From an uncultured Tateyamaria sp. (GTDB lineage: Bacteria; Pseudomonadota; Alphaproteobacteria; Rhodobacterales; Rhodobacteraceae), in NCBI RefSeq assembly GCF_947487805.1, contig NZ_CANKXW010000009.1:124001-188000 (forward strand): DNA of 64,000 nucleotides, given 5' to 3'. Positions within the stretch are counted from its first letter, which is position 1; each line of letters starts with the position of its first letter. Both the position numbers and the translations under genes were made by a program. Shown here piece by piece: positions 17,511-24,883 of the stretch. Below the pieces are notes generated by a model. It searched no databases. It was not told where the DNA came from and saw nothing but the letters and a program-made list of their open reading frames with translations.

Positions 17511-17785
17511 TGCGTGATCCCATCACAGAACCGGTGAACGACTTGGAGCGCGCCCTGAGCGACCGCGCGCGCGCCGCGTGGAGTGCGATGCCGGACGACG
17601 TGAAGTTTGCCATGCGCAAGCGTCTTTTCCAGATGAACCCGATCAACGCGATCAAGGAAGTTGGGGTGCATTTCCGCGACGGTGCATGGTCGATCACGCC
17701 ATTTCCTGATGCGCACGGGTTTGGAGAGTTGGGCCTTGCGGGTTGCAAGTACATCCATGACAAATTGTGCGAGCGACCAAACTGA
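17510..17785 (+). CDS. Small uncharacterised protein
   Basis: The 91-residue protein is not recognised. It starts in a TGATG overlap with the SDR stop and ends in the same kind of overlap with the LacI gene, so it is almost certainly translated. The N-terminal half is helical and charged (NDLERALSDRARAAWSAMPDDVKFAMRKRLF). The second half contains VGVHFRDGAWSITPFPDAHGFG and a Cys in LAGCKYIHDK. It has no signal peptide or membrane helix. Confidence 0.7.
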   Translation: MRDPITEPVNDLERALSDRARAAWSAMPDDVKFAMRKRLFQMNPINAIKEVGVHFRDGAWSITPFPDAHGFGELGLAGCKYIHDKLCERPN

Positions 17786-18804
17786 TGCCGGACAAGGTGA
17801 CAGCATTGGATGTGGCCGAACGCGCGGGCGTGTCCCGGTCTGCGGTCAGCCGGGTGTTCACGCCCGGCGCATCCGTGTCCAAACGCACGGCGGACAAGGT
17901 GCGGCAGGCGGCGGATGCGCTGGGCTACCGGCCCAACGTGCTGGCGCGCAGCCTGATCACCGGGCGCAGCCGCATCATTGGCCTCGTCGTCGCCTACCTC
18001 GAAAACCACTTCTACCCCGAAGCCATCGAACGGCTGAGCCGCAAGTTGCAGGAACAGGGCTATCACGTGCTGGTGTTCCTGTCGTCCAACTCGGGTGAAG
18101 AGGCCGACGAGGTGATGGAGGAACTGCTGGACTACCAGGTCGATGGCATCATCGCCGCCAGCGTTGGCATGTCCAACGACCTCACGCAACGGTGCGAAGC
18201 GGCCGGCATCCCGATTGTCCTGTTCAACCGGGCACAGGATGACGACCGGCTGTCCTCGGTCACGTCTGACAATTATCACGGTGGGCGCAAGCTGGCCGAA
18301 TTCCTGGTCGCGGGCGGGCACAGGCGCATTGCCCATGTCGCCGGGTGGGAAGGCGCCTCGACCCAGCGCGACCGCGAGGCCGGGTTTGTGGCGGGGTTGC
18401 AGGCCGCCGGGCAGAGCCTGCATGCCCGCGGCGTGAGTGATTTCAAGTTCGAGCAGGCCAAGCAGGTTGCGCGCGAGATGTTTTCAGGCCCCGACCGGCC
18501 CGATGCGGTGTTCTGCGCCAATGATCACATGGCCTTTGCCGTGATGGATGTGCTGCGCTTTGAGCTGGGCTTGCGGCTTCCGGACGACGTGTCTGTCGTG
18601 GGATATGATGACGTGACGCTGGCCGCCTGGCCCAGCTATGACCTGACCACGGTGCGCCAGCCTGCGGGCCAGATGGCCGATGCCACGGTCGAGATCTTGA
18701 TGGATCGGCTGTCCGATCCCGAAACCAAACCCCGCCGAGTCGCGCTGGACGGACCACTGGTCCTTCGCGGATCGGCACGTTTACCCAAAGGATGGACCTC
18801 ATGA
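17785..18804 (+). CDS. LacI-family transcriptional regulator
   Basis: The 339-residue protein has an N-terminal HTH, VTALDVAERAGVSRSAVSRVF (about residues 5-25), followed by the hinge YRPNVLARSLITGRS. A periplasmic-binding-protein-like effector domain follows, with FCANDHMAFAVMDVLR near the ligand cleft. The HTH is of the type that binds palindromes with a central CpG. It is embedded in the catabolic operon (TGATG and ATGA overlaps), so autoregulation through the operator at 5906 is likely. The inducer is presumably the imported compound or an intermediate. Confidence 0.93.
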   Translation: MPDKVTALDVAERAGVSRSAVSRVFTPGASVSKRTADKVRQAADALGYRPNVLARSLITGRSRIIGLVVAYLENHFYPEAIERLSRKLQEQGYHVLVFLSSNSGEEADEVMEELLDYQVDGIIAASVGMSNDLTQRCEAAGIPIVLFNRAQDDDRLSSVTSDNYHGGRKLAEFLVAGGHRRIAHVAGWEGASTQRDREAGFVAGLQAAGQSLHARGVSDFKFEQAKQVAREMFSGPDRPDAVFCANDHMAFAVMDVLRFELGLRLPDDVSVVGYDDVTLAAWPSYDLTTVRQPAGQMADATVEILMDRLSDPETKPRRVALDGPLVLRGSARLPKGWTS

Positions 18805-19769
18805 AGGGTTTTTCGAACCGGTGGAAGGACTTCCCCGACTATATCATCGGTATCACCAAGGAGATCTGGGAAGATCGCGGCATCGCGACGCTGCATCACT
18901 ATTACAGCCCCGATATCGTGGTGCGGTCGCCGGGGTCCGTGGTCATCGGCAATGAAAAGGTCATCGGGGCGACCATGGCGACCCTGGCCGAATTCCCCGA
19001 TCGGACCTTGCTGGGCGAGGACGTGATCTGGAGCGGGACACCAGAAGAGGGGATGCTGTCCTCGCACCGGTTGCTGAGCACGGCGACGCATCTGGCCGAT
19101 GGTGTCTATGGCAAGGCGTCGGGCAAAAAGCTGACCTACCGCATCATTGCGGACTGTCACGCGATCAATGATCAGATCAACGACGAATGGCTGATCCGGG
19201 ACCAGACCGCGATCGTGAACCAGATCGGGTGGGAGGCCAAGGCCTATGCCGCCGACCTGATCGAACGTGAGGGCGGGATGGAAAACGCCGTGCGGCCCCT
19301 GACCCCCGCCATCGATCAGCCGGGACCCTACAAGGGCCGGGGCAACGACAACGTCTGGGGTGAGAAATATGCCGACATCCTGACCCGGATCATGGGCGCG
19401 GATATGGCCGCGATCCCCGCAGAATACGACCGGGCGGTGCAGTCGGAATATCCCGGCGGGCAGACCGGGCATGGCACCGGGCCGGTGGACCGGTTCTGGA
19501 TGGGGCTGCGTGCGTCCTTCCCGGATGCCACCTTTACCATCGATCACCAGATCGGGCGCGACGACGACCTGATGCCGCCCCGTGCCGCGATCCGCTGGGC
19601 GCTGCATGGCAAACATGACGGGTGGGGGTATTTCGGGGCGCCGACGGGTGCGGAGGTCTATGTGCTGGGCATCAGCCATGCGGAGTTCGGCCCCTGGGGC
19701 CTGCGGCGGGAATATGCGCTTTTTGACGAGACGGCGATCTGGAAGCAGATTCTGCTCCAGACCGGCTGA
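18801..19769 (+). CDS. Double SnoaL/NTF2-like protein (island copy 5, divergent)
   Basis: The 322-residue protein starts at the ATG at 18801, coupled to the LacI stop by ATGA, with AAAGGA 8 bases upstream. An ATG at 18792 overlaps that site and is less likely. Domain 1 (about 15-150) includes HYYSPDIVVRSPGSVVIGNEKV, a classic SnoaL-like opening. Domain 2 (about 205-320) includes FWMGLRASFPDATFTIDHQIG and WALHGKHDG. It lacks the WYGP motif of copies 1, 3 and 4, so it forms a separate branch. Function is unknown. Confidence 0.8.
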   Translation: MKGFSNRWKDFPDYIIGITKEIWEDRGIATLHHYYSPDIVVRSPGSVVIGNEKVIGATMATLAEFPDRTLLGEDVIWSGTPEEGMLSSHRLLSTATHLADGVYGKASGKKLTYRIIADCHAINDQINDEWLIRDQTAIVNQIGWEAKAYAADLIEREGGMENAVRPLTPAIDQPGPYKGRGNDNVWGEKYADILTRIMGADMAAIPAEYDRAVQSEYPGGQTGHGTGPVDRFWMGLRASFPDATFTIDHQIGRDDDLMPPRAAIRWALHGKHDGWGYFGAPTGAEVYVLGISHAEFGPWGLRREYALFDETAIWKQILLQTG

Positions 19770-19780
19770 GGTCGGATATG

Positions 19781-19803
19781 CATATTTTTGGAACAATGAA
19801 GGG
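19781..19803 (-). repeat. Dispersed AAATA-hairpin repeat, truncated copy E
   Basis: On the minus strand this reads TTCATTGTTCC followed by AAAAATATGC. It matches the left half of copy B (44903-44921) with one mismatch. The GC-rich hairpin half is missing. It occupies the gap before the GTG start of the PNPOx-like gene. Confidence 0.6.
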
Positions 19804-19811
19804 GCAGGGGT

Positions 19812-20426
19812 GTGGAACGCTATGATGCGCTGATGTTCACGCCGGGGGTGCGCGCCCTGCAGGAGGCGGACGGATCGGCGGAGATGTATGCCCGAAATTA
19901 CGGGCCGCGGACCCATGCGCTCAATGCGGATGAGGTGGCGTTTGTCGCGCAGCGCACGTCGTTTTATATGGCGAGCGTTTCCGAGACCGGGTGGCCTTAT
20001 GTCCAGCATCGCGGGGGGCCTGCGGGCTTCCTGAAGGTGCTGGATGATCATACGCTGGCCTTTGCGGATTACCGGGGCAACCGGCAGCATATCAGCGAAG
20101 GCAACCTGGCGTCGGACAACCGGGTGTCGCTGTTCCTGATGGATTATCCGCGCAAGGCCCGGTTGAAGATGCAGGGTCACGCGACGGTCGTGCGGGCCGA
20201 GGATGCGCCTGCGCTTGCCGCGCGTGTCGCCGTGGACGGGCAGGGCCGGGTCGAGCGGGTGGTGACGATTGCGCTGGCCGCGTTCGATTGGAATTGCCCG
20301 CAGTTCATCACGCCGCGGTTCGATGCCGCCGAGATCGCGCAGCTGGTGGCGCCGGAGCTGGACAGGCAGCAGGCGCGCATCGCGGAACTGGAGGCCGAGA
20401 TTGCGCGGCTGAAGGGGCAGGGATGA
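19812..20426 (+). CDS. Pyridoxamine 5'-phosphate oxidase-like flavoprotein
   Basis: The 204-residue protein starts at GTG behind a GGGGCAGGGG tract. The split-barrel core (about 35-165) shows FYMASVSETGWPYVQHRGGPAGFLKV, the usual FMN-binding opening of this superfamily, and RVSLFLMDYPRKARLKMQGHA. The C-terminus is a short coiled coil (about 175-203) with a run of Glu/Arg heptads. Such proteins bind FMN, F420 or haem; the cofactor here is unknown. It overlaps the next gene by 4 bases. Confidence 0.85.
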   Translation: MERYDALMFTPGVRALQEADGSAEMYARNYGPRTHALNADEVAFVAQRTSFYMASVSETGWPYVQHRGGPAGFLKVLDDHTLAFADYRGNRQHISEGNLASDNRVSLFLMDYPRKARLKMQGHATVVRAEDAPALAARVAVDGQGRVERVVTIALAAFDWNCPQFITPRFDAAEIAQLVAPELDRQQARIAELEAEIARLKGQG

Positions 20427-20959
20427 CCGATATCTACCGTGCAGCAGAACGGTTGATGGGCATGGAGGATGCAGATTGGCGCCGTCATGCAAACCCGCTC
20501 AGCGTATGGACGCGGTTCACCTGTCTGCCCTTGATCGTCCTGGCCATCTATGCGCGCCAGTGGATCGGGTGGGGGGCATTGCCTCTGGTCCTGCTGGCGG
20601 TGGCGTGGACATGGATCAACCCGCGCCTGTTTCCGCCGCCTGCCGATTTCGGCAGCTGGGCGGCGCGCGGGACATTGGGGGAGCGCGTGTTCCTGGCGCG
20701 CCATCGCTACGACGTGCCGGCGCACCACATCCGAATGGCGCATATCCTGACCGGACTGTCCGCGCTGGGCCTTGTGCCGCTGATCTACGGGCTGGTCACC
20801 TTTGATGCGTGGGCCACGGGCGCGGGCCTTCTCGCGGTGATCCTGTCCAAGGTGTGGTTCGTGGACCGCATGGTCTGGATCCACGCCGACATGACCGACA
20901 CACAACCGGGCGACCCTTTGCCCGACCCGACATTGCCACATGAAAGGACCACATCATGA
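20423..20959 (+). CDS. Small integral membrane protein (DUF6653-like)
   Basis: The 178-residue protein starts in an ATGA overlap with the PNPOx-like gene. After a soluble start (ADWRRHANPLSVWTRF) come two closely spaced membrane segments near 34-68, a cytoplasmic HRYDVPAHH region, and two more hydrophobic segments near 110-145. The ending is KVWFVDRMVWIHADM. The WRRHANPxSVWTRF opening resembles the DUF6653 family as I recall it; this is not verified. Function is unknown. The short overlap with the bicupin gene suggests co-translation. Confidence 0.7.
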   Translation: MTDIYRAAERLMGMEDADWRRHANPLSVWTRFTCLPLIVLAIYARQWIGWGALPLVLLAVAWTWINPRLFPPPADFGSWAARGTLGERVFLARHRYDVPAHHIRMAHILTGLSALGLVPLIYGLVTFDAWATGAGLLAVILSKVWFVDRMVWIHADMTDTQPGDPLPDPTLPHERTTS

Positions 20960-21921
20960 CCCCCGCCGAGATGGAGCCGCGCATCGTGCGCTATGGCGAT
21001 CTTCGCCCCTGCAAGACCGCATTCATCGATGCGCACACGCCCGGCAGCGACCAGAAAGAAAACTTTACCATCATCGGTGGCGGTGTGTCGGAAAGTGCTG
21101 ACCAGCATGTCCACATCTCGATCCCGCACGGGTTCAACATCGGCGCTGCCGGCCAGCCGCCCAAGTGCCGCAACTCGCTGCACAGCCACCGCACGGCAGA
21201 GGTGTTTTTTGTCCTGTCGGGACGCTGGCGGTTTTTCTGGGGCCGCTGGGGCACGGCGGGCGAGGTGGTGCTGGAAGAGGGCGACATCATCAACATCCCC
21301 ACGGGCATTTTCCGCGGGTTCGAGAATATCGGCACGGACTACGGAATGATCATGGCGATCTTGGGCGGTGACGATGCGGGTGGCGGCGTGATTTGGGCGC
21401 CGCAGGTGATCGAGGATGCGACCGACCACGGCCTCGTGCTGGGCGAGAACGGCAAGCTTTATGACAGCAAGGCGGGCGATACGCTGCCCGACGGGATTGC
21501 GCCGATGCCGGTGCTGACCGAGGCGGAGCTTGCCGCCTATCCCGAAATGTCGCCGATGCAGGTCGTGGGCATGGGCGTGCGCCGCTATTGGGACATGGTG
21601 TGCCTGGCCAAGGATACCCCCTGCAAGGTGATCGGCGAGACCGGGATCATCCGCGACAAGCCCGGTTTCGAGGTGGATCTGGTCACGCGATCAAGTGCGA
21701 GCGACGAGATGCACCAGCATGACCGCCCGTCTGTCCTGATGCCCATGCGCGGGCACTGGCGGGTGACATGGGAGGGCGGGGCCACGACGCTGGCACCCGG
21801 TGACACGATGAGCGTGCCCGAGAACCTGCCCCATGCGGCGGTGCCGTCGATGACGGGTGAGGCATCGCTTTATCATATCGTGGGCACGGATGACCCGGCG
21901 GGACCCACATGGCAGGGATAG
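20956..21921 (+). CDS. Two-domain cupin protein
   Basis: The 321-residue bicupin has cupin 1 (about 70-130) with HSHRTAEVFFVLSGRWRF, keeping two His and a Glu of the metal site. In GDIINIPTGIFRGFENIG the usual third-His position appears to be Phe/Arg. Cupin 2 (about 235-310) has HQHDRPSVLMPMRGHWRV and ENLPHAAVP, with the acidic ligand not evident. Bicupins of this layout include dioxygenases and isomerases. Cytoplasmic location is inferred from lack of a signal. It overlaps the preceding gene by 4 bases and the methyltransferase gene by 13. Confidence 0.85.
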   Translation: MTPAEMEPRIVRYGDLRPCKTAFIDAHTPGSDQKENFTIIGGGVSESADQHVHISIPHGFNIGAAGQPPKCRNSLHSHRTAEVFFVLSGRWRFFWGRWGTAGEVVLEEGDIINIPTGIFRGFENIGTDYGMIMAILGGDDAGGGVIWAPQVIEDATDHGLVLGENGKLYDSKAGDTLPDGIAPMPVLTEAELAAYPEMSPMQVVGMGVRRYWDMVCLAKDTPCKVIGETGIIRDKPGFEVDLVTRSSASDEMHQHDRPSVLMPMRGHWRVTWEGGATTLAPGDTMSVPENLPHAAVPSMTGEASLYHIVGTDDPAGPTWQG

Positions 21922-22520
21922 ACGCCTCTCCGGACGACACGCAGCAGGTCTATGAACGGCAGGCCGAGGCCTTTGACGCAGGCCGGTCCCGCGCCTTGTT
22001 CGAGGCGCGCTGGCTGGCCCGGTTCACCGCCTGCCTGCCCGCGGGTGGTCGGGTGCTGGATCTGGGATGCGGCAGCGGTGATCCGATTGCCCGCTGGTTC
22101 ATTGCCGAAGGCTTTGCCGTCACCGGTGTCGATTTCGCCCAGCCGATGCTGGACCTTGCGCGCGGGCGTTGGCCGGGTGGCGATTGGCGGTTGGGCGACA
22201 TGCGCAACCTCGACCTGCCGGACCGCTTTGACGGGATCGTGGCGTGGAACAGCTTTTTCCACCTGCGCCCCGACGACCAGCGCACCTGCATTGGTCACAT
22301 GGCCCGGCATCTTGTGCCGGGCGGCTCACTGCTGCTAACCGTGGGACCGGAGGCGGGCGAAGTATCCGGCACCGTAGGGGGAGAGCCGGTGTACCATGCC
22401 TCCCTGTCGCCCGCAGGTTACGCCACCTGCCTCGAAGACCACGGCCTGCGCCTGACCGGGTTTCTGGCCGAGGATCCGGACACCGACAAGGCCAGCGTGC
22501 TGATGGCCCGCAAAGACTGA
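21909..22520 (+). CDS. Class I SAM-dependent methyltransferase
   Basis: The 203-residue protein contains motif I VLDLGCGSGDPIA (about 50-62), an acidic motif II in VTGVDFAQPMLDLAR, and FDGIVAWNSFFHLRPDDQ. This is a standard small-molecule methyltransferase core without extra domains. The ATG at 21909 lies inside the bicupin gene. No residues identify the acceptor. The following MetE-like gene suggests methyl-group chemistry at this end of the operon. Confidence 0.88.
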   Translation: MAGIDASPDDTQQVYERQAEAFDAGRSRALFEARWLARFTACLPAGGRVLDLGCGSGDPIARWFIAEGFAVTGVDFAQPMLDLARGRWPGGDWRLGDMRNLDLPDRFDGIVAWNSFFHLRPDDQRTCIGHMARHLVPGGSLLLTVGPEAGEVSGTVGGEPVYHASLSPAGYATCLEDHGLRLTGFLAEDPDTDKASVLMARKD

Positions 22521-22535
22521 ACCAGGAGAGACCCA

Positions 22536-23660
22536 TTGCCCGTTCTGACAACCCACACCGGCAGCCTGCCACGGACCCAAGAGGTCGTCGATTTCATCTT
22601 TGCCCGCGAGCGGGAGGAACCCTATGATCAGGCCGCCTTCGATGCGGCGATGACAAAGGCCGTGGATGACACGGTGGCCAAGCAGGTCGCCGCCGGGGTG
22701 GATATCGTAAGCGACGGCGAGACGTCCAAGATCAGCTACGCCACCTATGTCAAGGACCGCTATACCGGGTTTTCCGGTGACAGCCCGCGCAATGCGCCCG
22801 CGGACCTCAAGCAATTCCCCAGCTTTCTCAAGCGTTTGGCAGAGGGCGGCGGGACGCCGCAATATGCCCGCCCCATGTGCACCGGAGAGGTCAAAAGCCG
22901 CGGGCAGGGCGAGTTGGAAAAGGATATCGCCAACCTCAAGGCGGCGATGGCCAAGCACGGGGTGACGCGCGGTTTCATGAACGCGGCCTCGCCGGGCGTC
23001 ATTTCGCTGTTTCTGCAAAATGATTTCTACCCCACGCGGGATGCCTATCTGGCGGCCCTCGCGGATGCGATGAAGGCGGAATACGAAACCATCGTCGCCG
23101 CCGGTCTGGACGTGCAGCTTGACTGCCCCGATCTGGCGCTCAGCCGCCATATGCTTTTTGCCGATCTGAGCGATGCGGAATTTCTCAAGATCGCCGACGC
23201 CCATGTCGAGGCGTTGAACCATGCGCTGTCGGATGTGCCGCAGGACAAGGTGCGCGTGCACATCTGCTGGGGCAATTACGAGGGGCCGCACACCTGTGAC
23301 ATCGACATGGACACCGTGTTCCCCACGTTGATGGCGACCAAGGCACGCTATGTCCTGTTCGAGACCTCGAATCCGCGCCACGCCCATGAATGGACCGTTT
23401 TCCGCGACCGCAAATCCGAGATCCCGGAGGACAAGGTGCTGGTGCCGGGTGTGGTGGACACCACTACCAATTTTGTCGAACACCCCGACGTCGTCACCCA
23501 GCGGCTGGAGCGGTTCACCGACATCGTCGGGGCCGACCGTGTGATCGCGGGCAGCGATTGCGGCTTTGGCACCTTTGCGGGCTTTGGCTCTGTCGATCCG
23601 GAGATCGCCTATGCCAAGCTGTCGGCCCTCACCACCGGTGCCGCGCGGGCCAAGGGGTAG
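22536..23660 (+). CDS. MetE C-terminal-domain-like (cobalamin-independent methionine synthase II family) protein
   Basis: The 374-residue protein starts at TTG with AGGAGAG 8 bases upstream. The THTGSLPR opening and TIM-barrel layout are those of stand-alone MetE-C-like proteins. Zinc-type residues appear in HICWGNYEGPH and GSDCGFGT. The family includes methyl/alkyl transferases acting on thiols, such as epoxyalkane:coenzyme M transferase. It is too short for full MetE (about 750) and lacks the folate N-terminal half, so a transalkylation or lyase role is more likely than methionine synthesis. Confidence 0.87.
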   Translation: MPVLTTHTGSLPRTQEVVDFIFAREREEPYDQAAFDAAMTKAVDDTVAKQVAAGVDIVSDGETSKISYATYVKDRYTGFSGDSPRNAPADLKQFPSFLKRLAEGGGTPQYARPMCTGEVKSRGQGELEKDIANLKAAMAKHGVTRGFMNAASPGVISLFLQNDFYPTRDAYLAALADAMKAEYETIVAAGLDVQLDCPDLALSRHMLFADLSDAEFLKIADAHVEALNHALSDVPQDKVRVHICWGNYEGPHTCDIDMDTVFPTLMATKARYVLFETSNPRHAHEWTVFRDRKSEIPEDKVLVPGVVDTTTNFVEHPDVVTQRLERFTDIVGADRVIAGSDCGFGTFAGFGSVDPEIAYAKLSALTTGAARAKG

Positions 23661-23663
23661 GTT

Positions 23664-24356
23664 ATGGACAGCGCCCTGCATGACCTGCTGAAATCGGTCG
23701 ACACGCCCACGGTCTGCAACGCCATCGAGGTCGCGCAGGGCAAGCGCGGGTTCAACGGCTTTACCCGCGGCACGATGCTGGCCTCGGACCCGGATGGTGT
23801 GATGGTCGGCTATGCCCGCACCGCCCGTATCCGCGCCGTGGCCCCGCCGACCGAAGCACCGGAGGTGATCAAGGCACGGCGCATGGCCTATTACCGCTAC
23901 ATGTCCGAGGGGGATCGCCCCTCCGTTTGCGTGGTGCAGGATCTGGATGTGCCCGCCGCCATCGGCGCCTATTGGGGCGAGGTGAACACCAACATCCACA
24001 AGGCGTTTGGTCTGGCCGGAACGCTCACCGACGGGGTGATGCGCGATCTGGGCGACGTGGCCGAAGGCTATCCGGTGGTCGCCGGGTCCATCGGCCCCAG
24101 CCACGGCTTTGTGCACGTGGTGGATTACGACACGCCCGTGCGCATCTTTGGCCTGGACATCCGACCCGGTGATCTGGTCCACGCGGACCGCCACGGTGCC
24201 GTTGTGGTGCCGGAGGACGTGATCCCGCACCTTGCTGATGCCATCGCGACCCTGATGCGGTCCGAGGCCATCGTGTTCGACGGGGTCAAGGGCAAGCGCG
24301 TGACCTTTGACGAATTCGAAAGCATCTGGGCCGCGTTCGAGGCTGCGCGCACGTGA
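23664..24356 (+). CDS. RraA-like / HMG aldolase-family protein
   Basis: The 230-residue protein follows the MetE-like gene by 3 bases. The fold signature includes TPTVCNAIE at the start and GTLTDGVMRD, matching the GxxTDGxxRD substrate/metal motif of 4-hydroxy-4-methyl-2-oxoglutarate aldolases. The GDLVHADRHGAVVVP strand follows. Such enzymes cleave 4-hydroxy-2-oxo acids to pyruvate and a second acid, or decarboxylate oxaloacetate. It could be the carbon-splitting step of the island pathway. An RNase E inhibitor role is unlikely outside enterobacteria. Confidence 0.87.
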   Translation: MDSALHDLLKSVDTPTVCNAIEVAQGKRGFNGFTRGTMLASDPDGVMVGYARTARIRAVAPPTEAPEVIKARRMAYYRYMSEGDRPSVCVVQDLDVPAAIGAYWGEVNTNIHKAFGLAGTLTDGVMRDLGDVAEGYPVVAGSIGPSHGFVHVVDYDTPVRIFGLDIRPGDLVHADRHGAVVVPEDVIPHLADAIATLMRSEAIVFDGVKGKRVTFDEFESIWAAFEAART

Positions 24357-24883
24357 CCCGCTGGGCAGCGGCGCTGATGCTGCTATGTCTGCCCTGCATG
24401 GGGATGGGGCAGACGATGGAACTGGAACCCGACTGGGAATATGTGGCCGACACGGTCATGGGCGGTGTCTCGCAAGGGGCCGCACGCCTTGAGACAGTGG
24501 ACGGGCGGCAGGCCACGCGCCTGACCGGCACGGTGTCGCTCGACAACAATGGGGGCTTTGTCCAGATCGCGTTTGATCTGGCGGGTGGCGCGGTGTTCGA
24601 TGCGTCCGGCTATACTGGCATCGCCCTCGATCTGCGCGGAAACGGAGAGGACTACGACATCCGCTTGCGCACCGACGCGCTGACCCGACCCTGGCAATCC
24701 TTTCGCACCAGCGTGACGGTCCCGCCCGCGTGGACAACCCTGCGGCTGCCCTTTGCGGCCTTTGTGCCCCACCGCACCGACGCCGCGTTCGATCCGTCCC
24801 GCCTGCGCCGCATCGGCATCCTCGCCATCGGCCGCGAGATGCAGGCCAACATCGCCGTGTCCGGCGTGCGCCTCTACCGCTAG
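24353..24883 (+). CDS. Exported CIA30-like protein
   Basis: The 176-residue protein starts with GTG in a 4-base overlap with the RraA-like gene and has a signal peptide ending near GMGQT (residue 20). The mature part has DTVMGGVSQGAARLE, SLDNNGGFVQIAFDL and YTGIALDLRGNGEDYDIRLRTD, the jelly-roll pattern of the CIA30 (complex I intermediate-associated protein 30) family. Bacterial members are of unknown function. A role as an extracytoplasmic binding protein is possible. Its TAG stop shares a CTAG palindrome with the stop of the convergent gene. Confidence 0.8.
   Translation: MTRWAAALMLLCLPCMGMGQTMELEPDWEYVADTVMGGVSQGAARLETVDGRQATRLTGTVSLDNNGGFVQIAFDLAGGAVFDASGYTGIALDLRGNGEDYDIRLRTDALTRPWQSFRTSVTVPPAWTTLRLPFAAFVPHRTDAAFDPSRLRRIGILAIGREMQANIAVSGVRLYR

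Noticed and set aside
23664-24356. Regulator of RNase E activity
   Set aside because: The family name comes from the E. coli protein; the aldolase-type motif and operon context fit a metabolic enzyme better.
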